This document shows positions 25,343-29,588 of a stretch of 29,588 nucleotides of DNA, one piece after another. How positions within the stretch are numbered: position 1 is the first letter of the stretch; the number at the start of each line of letters is the position of its first letter. The notes under the pieces were generated by a model. That model did not search any database, had not been told where the DNA came from, and saw nothing but the letters and a program-made list of their open reading frames with translations. The stretch is from UMGS1840 sp964537245 (GTDB lineage Bacteria; Bacillota; Clostridia; UMGS1840), in the NCBI GenBank assembly GCA_964537245.1, contig CAZHZL010000030.1:1-29588 (forward strand), read 5' to 3'. A program made the position numbers and the translations under genes.

Positions 25343-25777
25343 TTATATATTAAGCTGCATTAATATTGCGTCAAATTCATTATGATAATATTTTTTTCGT
25401 CTGCCGCTTTCATAAAAGCCGCATTTCTTATAAAGCTCATATGCATTTTCATTTTTTTCGCTTACTTCAAGCGTTAAAAAAAGAAGCTTGTTTTCTTTTG
25501 CGTATTTTATCATTTCCAAAACGAGAAGCTTGCCGATACCTCTTTTTCTGAAATCGGGGTGAACGGCAACATTTGTTATATTACCCTCGCCGCATATATT
25601 CCAAAGACCGATATAACCGATGGTTTTTCCGTCATTTTCAGCACAGAAATAAACGGCGTTTTTATTTTCAAGCTCTTTTTCCATCTGTTTTTTTCCCCAG
25701 ACAGTATCGAGAGAAAGCTTTTCAATTTCGCATACATCGTCTAAATTATTTTTTTTCAGAGGAACAATTTTTATCAT
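25343..25777 (-). CDS. rimI: RimI-type GNAT N-acetyltransferase
   Basis: RimI acetylates the N-terminus of ribosomal protein S18 in E. coli, and homologues sit next to t6A genes across bacteria. The 144-residue GNAT domain shows NVAVHPDFRKRGIGKLLV, with the acetyl-CoA-binding RKRGIGK, and LEVSEKNENAYELYKKCGF, the family C-terminal motif. Its ATG overlaps the sua5 stop (ATGA), so the two are translationally coupled. S18 in this window starts MSEIKK rather than with alanine at position two, so the substrate preference may differ. Confidence 0.92.
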   Translation of the reverse strand: MIKIVPLKKNNLDDVCEIEKLSLDTVWGKKQMEKELENKNAVYFCAENDGKTIGYIGLWNICGEGNITNVAVHPDFRKRGIGKLLVLEMIKYAKENKLLFLTLEVSEKNENAYELYKKCGFYESGRRKKYYHNEFDAILMQLNI

Positions 25778-26793
25778 AAATAAACAGCCTTTCCTCCGCA
25801 GGATTTTTTTAGTCTGTTCATAACGGAAAAACCTATTTCCACCTCGTCCACCGCAGGTATGTAAACTGTTTTAAAGCCATCGTAATCTGCTTTTTTAAGG
25901 TAGGAAAAAATTCGTTTTGCCATTACGGAAAGATTTTTCTCTGAACCTATATCATACACATTTTTTTTATTTTTGTCAAGCTTATTTAAAAATTCGGAAA
26001 ACATGAACAAGCATGCTGTGCTGTCGTTTTCTTTTAAAAACCACTCTGTAATTTCTTCATTTTTTCCATAAACCATATATACCTCAGCCTTCGGAGAATA
26101 GTGCTTATATTTCATTCCGGGAGAAGCAGGCTTATTTTCCGTTTTTCCCGAAAGAAGTGACGGATGGTAGGTAACTGTCGGGATAATTCTTTTTATCATT
26201 TCATAGGTTATACTTCCCGGTCTTAAAATAACAGGATTTTCTTTTGTAACATCAATAACCGTTGACTCAATCCCGAAATCGCAGTTGTCCCCCTCTATTA
26301 TGCCGTCAACTCTTCCCATAAGCTCATCTTTCACATCAAAAAAGCTTGTCGCGGAAACGCTCCCGGACACATTTGCACTCGGTGCTGCTATCGGACAACC
26401 ACATTCTTTTATAAATTCATGCGCTATCTTATTTTCAGGACATCTGATACCGACAGTTTTAAGTCCTGCGCTCACAATATCGGGAATACTTTCCTTTTTA
26501 TAAAGAACAAGCGTAATCGGTCCGGGCATAAAGGCTTGTGCAAGCTTTCTTGCGTTTTCGTTAAAATCAACTGTCAGCTTTTCTATATCAAAAACATCTG
26601 CAATATGTACTATAAGAGGGTTGTCCTGCGGTCTGCCCTTTGCCAAAAATATTTTTTTTACCGCCTCATCATTATATGCGTCTGCACCAAGACCGTAAAC
26701 CGTTTCTGTCGGAAAAACAACCGTTCCTCCGTTTTTGATAATATCGGCTGCTTTTTTCAAAGCTTCTCTGTCAAAAATCACTGTTTCAGCCAC
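25774..26793 (-). CDS. sua5: L-threonylcarbamoyladenylate synthase (Sua5 type)
   Basis: This enzyme makes threonylcarbamoyl-AMP from threonine, bicarbonate and ATP, the first step of t6A synthesis. The YrdC-like domain (about 8-205) has PTETVYGLGADAYN, KGRPQDNPLIVHI and PSANVSGS. A linker with SPGMKYKHYSP and a C-terminal Sua5 domain extend it to 339 residues, distinguishing it from the short TsaC form. The start is GTG with a G-rich ribosome binding site (GGGGGG). It is the first gene of the t6A unit and has a candidate promoter at 26842-26869. Confidence 0.95.
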   Translation of the reverse strand: MAETVIFDREALKKAADIIKNGGTVVFPTETVYGLGADAYNDEAVKKIFLAKGRPQDNPLIVHIADVFDIEKLTVDFNENARKLAQAFMPGPITLVLYKKESIPDIVSAGLKTVGIRCPENKIAHEFIKECGCPIAAPSANVSGSVSATSFFDVKDELMGRVDGIIEGDNCDFGIESTVIDVTKENPVILRPGSITYEMIKRIIPTVTYHPSLLSGKTENKPASPGMKYKHYSPKAEVYMVYGKNEEITEWFLKENDSTACLFMFSEFLNKLDKNKKNVYDIGSEKNLSVMAKRIFSYLKKADYDGFKTVYIPAVDEVEIGFSVMNRLKKSCGGKAVYL

Positions 26794-26841
26794 AGTATCC
26801 CCCCCTTTTTTATAAATGAGTAAATTTCCCGCTATTATAAT

Positions 26842-26869
26842 ATTGTATCATATTTTTGAAAAAAGTAAA
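26842..26869 (-). promoter_or_regulatory. candidate sigma-A promoter of sua5-rimI-tsaD
   Basis: TTTACT (26864-26869) and TACAAT (26842-26847) are 16 bases apart on the minus strand, about 50 bases before the sua5 GTG. A further TATAAT on the same strand just downstream lacks a -35 partner. The stretch also serves the divergent spoIVFA gene. Confidence 0.6.
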
Positions 26870-26940
26870 GAGGTTTTATCATTTTTTTAAAAATTTTTCA
26901 TATTCTGTACTATATACAAGCAAAGGAGAATATCGGAAAT

Positions 26941-27558
26941 ATGAAAAGAAACGAACGAAAACCTCAGAAAATTCAAAGTAACGAAGAAAGACAAGGAGTA
27001 AGAATGGGGTGTCTGCCGTTTATAATTATAACGCTTCTTATTATGGCTGTTGTTTTGTTTTCCTACAAAGGAATCAAAAGAGATGTTTTGAATATAATAT
27101 CAGGTGCGGCAGATGTTGAATGTTTTTTTAAAGATGTCAGATATTCATATCAAAAAAATATTTCCTCCCCCGATTTTATTATGCCTATGGACGGAAATAT
27201 AACCTCGCCCTTCGGAGAAAGGCAAAACCCTTTTGACCCTACTCAAAAAGAAAAGCATACGGGAATAGATATTGATACAAATATTACGACTGAAGTTTTT
27301 TCCTCACAGAGCGGAACTGTAAAAAAAGTCGGCGTTGACGAACGGTTCGGAAACTATATAATAATACAGCATAACGATATTTTCGCGACCTGCTATGCAC
27401 ATCTGGAGGAAACGCTTGTAAAAGAAAATACAAAAGTGAAAAAAGGCGAAAAAATCGGTATTGCGGGAGAAACAGGAAGAGCAACGGGAAAGCACCTTCA
27501 TTTTGAAATAAGAAAAGAAGACGAACGCGTTGACCCGCAGAAATACATTACACAATAA
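26941..27558 (+). CDS. spoIVFA: SpoIVFA-like membrane protein with M23 (LytM) domain
   Basis: In Bacillus SpoIVFA holds and restrains the SpoIVFB protease in the outer forespore membrane until signalled. The 205-residue protein has a basic cytosolic N-terminus and one membrane helix (about 24-42). Its C-terminal M23 domain (about 80-200) has PMDGNITSPFGERQNPF, H106 and D110 in HTGID, H153 in CYAHLEE, and H185 and H187 in KHLHFE. These are all metal and catalytic positions of active LytM-type endopeptidases, so this copy looks catalytically intact. Identity as SpoIVFA rests on the spoIVFB gene 20 bases downstream; a SpoIIQ-like role is the main alternative. AAAGGAG precedes the ATG. No convincing sigma-E promoter was found; CATATT near 26899 is only suggestive. 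Confidence 0.82.
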   Translation: MKRNERKPQKIQSNEERQGVRMGCLPFIIITLLIMAVVLFSYKGIKRDVLNIISGAADVECFFKDVRYSYQKNISSPDFIMPMDGNITSPFGERQNPFDPTQKEKHTGIDIDTNITTEVFSSQSGTVKKVGVDERFGNYIIIQHNDIFATCYAHLEETLVKENTKVKKGEKIGIAGETGRATGKHLHFEIRKEDERVDPQKYITQ

Positions 27559-27578
27559 TTATTTTCGGAGAACGGAAA

Positions 27579-28394
27579 ATGAAAAAAATACATATGAATC
27601 CGCTTTTTTTAATAGTTATATTTATAGTATACAAAACAGGAAGCTTAGGATTTTTTACTGTTTCGTTTTTGTCATTATGTCTTCACGAGCTTATACATCT
27701 GTTTTTCCTTTGCAAAAAACAGATTATTATTGAAAAAATAAGTATAGAGCCGTTTGGAATTTCTATAAAAACAAATAACAGAAAAAACATTTCGCCTGTT
27801 GTTTTTTTATCAGCTCCTGTTTTTAATCTTATTTTAGCTGTGATATTCAATTATCTTGCAAAAAAATATTATTCCGACGCTTCAAATGCCATTTTTTTAT
27901 CAAATCTTTTTTTGGGACTTTTTAATCTTATCCCTTCACTTCCCTTTGACGGCGGAAGGGCACTTGAAGCTTATTTTATCAAAAAAAATGTTGAAGGTAC
28001 AAGGTTTTTAAAAAATATCAGTATATTTTTCGGGATTGTTCTTATCAGTGCAGGTATACTTTTTTTAAAAGCTACAAGCTTTAATTTCAGCGTCGTTTTA
28101 ATTGGAGCATTTATTCTGTTTAATGCAATTTGCGAAAGCGAAACTTTCAAAATGAGAAAAGAAAAAAACATATTAAAAAAATCTGAATATGAAAATAAAA
28201 TGAAAAATATCCGTCATTTAAGCGTGCCTTACGATTACCCTGCCCACAAGCTTATAGGTGAGCTTCGTGGCGATGATTACTATATAATAAATGTAATTAA
28301 AAGCGGCATTCTGATAAAAACACTTACAGAAACGCAGGTTATAGAAAGCGTAGTTAATTCTCGGCATAATATACAAATTTGTGACATTAGTTAG
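27579..28394 (+). CDS. spoIVFB: SpoIVFB-type site-2 intramembrane metalloprotease
   Basis: SpoIVFB cuts the pro-sequence from pro-sigma-K in the mother cell. The 271 residues have several membrane helices, HELIH (36-40) with zinc ligands H36 and H40 and catalytic E37, and FNLIPSLPFDGGR with D124 as third ligand. The C-terminal 70 residues (from about 200) form a soluble segment that fits the CBS-type domain of this family. The gene follows a SpoIVFA-like gene and is followed by a terminator, so the two form a sporulation operon. This is the best evidence in the window for endospore formation. Confidence 0.92.
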   Translation: MKKIHMNPLFLIVIFIVYKTGSLGFFTVSFLSLCLHELIHLFFLCKKQIIIEKISIEPFGISIKTNNRKNISPVVFLSAPVFNLILAVIFNYLAKKYYSDASNAIFLSNLFLGLFNLIPSLPFDGGRALEAYFIKKNVEGTRFLKNISIFFGIVLISAGILFLKATSFNFSVVLIGAFILFNAICESETFKMRKEKNILKKSEYENKMKNIRHLSVPYDYPAHKLIGELRGDDYYIINVIKSGILIKTLTETQVIESVVNSRHNIQICDIS

Positions 28395-28416
28395 CAGATA
28401 TTGACAATTTTTTAAC

Positions 28417-28443
28417 AAATTTCACGGAAAAATGAAATTTTTT
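28417..28443 (+). terminator. terminator of the spoIVF operon
   Basis: AAATTTCA (28417-28424) pairs perfectly with TGAAATTT (28433-28440) around an eight-base loop, leading into TTTTTT. It lies 22 bases past the spoIVFB stop. The stem is AT-rich, so efficiency may be modest. Confidence 0.75.
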
Positions 28444-28453
28444 CAAAAAAAAC

Positions 28454-28482
28454 TTGCAATTTTCATAATTATTGTGTATAAT
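28454..28482 (+). promoter_or_regulatory. sigma-A promoter of pfkA
   Basis: TTGCAA (28454-28459) and TATAAT (28477-28482) are 17 bases apart, with TGTG before the -10 giving a partial extended -10. It follows the spoIVF terminator and sits about 40 bases before the pfkA ATG. Confidence 0.88.
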
Positions 28483-28525
28483 AGTAAAAGTATCAAAATT
28501 GTTATTTTGAAAGGAAAGAAAAATT

Positions 28526-29506
28526 ATGAAAGAAATAAATTGCATTGGCATACTCACAAGCGGCGGTGACGCACCGGGAATGAACGCGGCAGTAAGAGCT
28601 GTTGTAAGAGGTGCTCTCCACTACGGAAAAAGAGTTATTGGTATAAATAACGGATATCGCGGTCTTATCGACGGAGATATCATAGAAATGAAGCACAGCA
28701 GTGTTTCAAGCATTATCCATAAAGGCGGCACAATCTTAAAAACTGCAAGATGTAAAGAATTTACAACTCCCGAGGGTGTTGAGATGGCTGCAAAAAAAGC
28801 AAAAGAAATCGGAATGGACGCTCTTGTTGTTGTAGGCGGAGACGGAAGCTTCAGAGGCGCGCTTGATTTATCAAAGCACGGTTTCCCCGTTGTAGGTATT
28901 CCGGGAACAATCGACAATGATATAGGCTGTTCAGACTATACAATCGGTTTTGATACTGCTCTTAACACTGTTTGCGAAGCTATCGACAAAATCCGCGATA
29001 CCTGTTCATCGCACGACAGATGTAATGTTGTTGAGGTAATGGGAAGAAATGCAGGATATCTTGCGCTTCATTCCGCTGTTGCAACAGGTGCAGAGGCATA
29101 TCTCGTTCCTGAAATCAAGTTTGAAATGACAGATATATATACAAAAATCAAAGAAAACATTTCAAAAGGAAAATCACACTTTATCGTTGTTGCGGCAGAG
29201 GGTGTTACAAAGGATATGGGCGGAGCTGACGCTATTTCAAAGCTCATTGAAGAAAATACAGGCGTTGAAACCCGTTCAACCGTTCTCGGCTATATTCAGA
29301 GGGGCGGTAACCCGACAGTGCGTGACAGATTTATGGCTTCACAGATGGGCTTAAAAGCAGTTGAGCTTATTTTAGAAGGTCAGACTCAGAGAGTTGTTGT
29401 TGTAAAAGACGACAAAATCGTTCACTACGATATTACAGAAGCTCTCAAAATGAAAAAAGATTTTGACCTTGAGCTTGCAAGAGTATCTGATTATCTTAAT
29501 TATTGA
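28526..29506 (+). CDS. pfkA: ATP-dependent 6-phosphofructokinase
   Basis: PfkA phosphorylates fructose 6-phosphate, the committing step of glycolysis. The 326-residue length is standard for the bacterial allosteric form. Motifs include TSGGDAPGMNAAVRAVVR at the ATP site (residues 10-27), VVGGDGSFRGA, the catalytic PGTIDNDI, DTALNTVCEAID, MGRNAGYLAL and GYIQRGGNPTVRDR. Gly rather than Asp in the GGDGS motif region favours ATP over pyrophosphate as donor. AAAGGAAAG precedes the ATG. It has its own promoter; a pyruvate kinase gene, its usual neighbour, would be outside the window. Confidence 0.97.
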   Translation: MKEINCIGILTSGGDAPGMNAAVRAVVRGALHYGKRVIGINNGYRGLIDGDIIEMKHSSVSSIIHKGGTILKTARCKEFTTPEGVEMAAKKAKEIGMDALVVVGGDGSFRGALDLSKHGFPVVGIPGTIDNDIGCSDYTIGFDTALNTVCEAIDKIRDTCSSHDRCNVVEVMGRNAGYLALHSAVATGAEAYLVPEIKFEMTDIYTKIKENISKGKSHFIVVAAEGVTKDMGGADAISKLIEENTGVETRSTVLGYIQRGGNPTVRDRFMASQMGLKAVELILEGQTQRVVVVKDDKIVHYDITEALKMKKDFDLELARVSDYLNY

Positions 29507-29588
29507 TGTAAAGAAAAAATCTCCCTCTAATGCCGAGTGTTCTAAAGGACAGTTTTTAAAAGAAGCGATGTAACCATAGCGGTTGCAC
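29507..29588 (+). other. non-coding 3' edge with two small potential hairpins
   Basis: No reading frame of note. TGTTC/GGACA with a four-base loop (about 29539-29552) and TGTAACC/GGTTGCA with a five-base loop (about 29569-29587) could form successive stems. There is no T tract typical of a pfkA terminator. It could be the start of a structured RNA or leader that continues past the edge; I recognise no riboswitch class. Confidence 0.3.

Noticed and set aside
26870..26940. Sigma-E promoter for spoIVFA
   Set aside because: CATATT and ATACAA are present but their spacing (about nine bases) does not fit the sigma-E pattern, so no promoter was called.

Overview
The window looks like chromosomal core sequence from an AT-rich, endospore-forming member of the Firmicutes, most likely class Clostridia. 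The reasons are strong AGGAGG ribosome binding sites, consensus TTGACA-N17-TATAAT promoters, a spoIVFA-spoIVFB pair, DnaD- and DnaI-type replication proteins, an SLH-anchored surface protein, and the neighbourhoods rpsF-ssb-rpsR, SRP RNA-dnaX-ebfC-recR and lgt-dprA-topA. I saw no tRNA or 5S/16S/23S gene, insertion sequence, prophage, CRISPR array or integrated element, and I cannot name a genus.

Layout. Nearly everything from 1 to 26793 is on the minus strand; one 53-codon gene at 2196-2357 is the exception. Positions 28-858 hold tmRNA (ssrA) and its partner smpB. Positions 1001-2021 are the rpsF-ssb-rpsR operon with a perfect promoter at 2107-2135 and a terminator at 927-979. Then come O-acetylhomoserine sulfhydrylase (2387-3652) and a 1004-residue secreted SLH protein (3733-6747). 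Positions 6791-11485 are a replication and recombination block: dnaX, ebfC, recR, a DnaD-domain protein and a DnaI-type helicase loader, preceded by the SRP RNA (11528-11660) with its own perfect promoter. Positions 11853-16189 hold trmFO, an overlapping radical SAM protein and an unrecognised membrane-anchored protein. A BFD-like [2Fe-2S] protein with its own promoter and terminator sits between topA and trmFO.

From 26793 down to 16529 the genes are tightly spaced and may form one long transcription unit: sua5, rimI, tsaD, an exported stalk-domain protein, two M16 peptidase paralogues (one lacking the zinc motif), lgt, dprA and topA. The functions are tRNA t6A formation, lipoprotein maturation, DNA uptake processing and supercoiling control. 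At 26794-26940 the strands diverge. On the plus strand follow spoIVFA and spoIVFB (pro-sigma-K processing during sporulation), a terminator, a clear promoter and pfkA. The last 82 bases are non-coding and could fold, but are cut by the window edge.

I did not find a convincing previously undescribed multi-gene system. The points most worth a second look are: a pair of mutually exclusive hairpins that can hide or free the lgt ribosome binding site; a SpoIVFA-like protein that keeps every M23 metal ligand; identical N-termini on ribosomal proteins S6 and S18 written with different codons; the self-contained BFD cassette; and three secreted or membrane proteins of unknown function (SLH protein, stalk-domain protein, 394-residue anchored protein).
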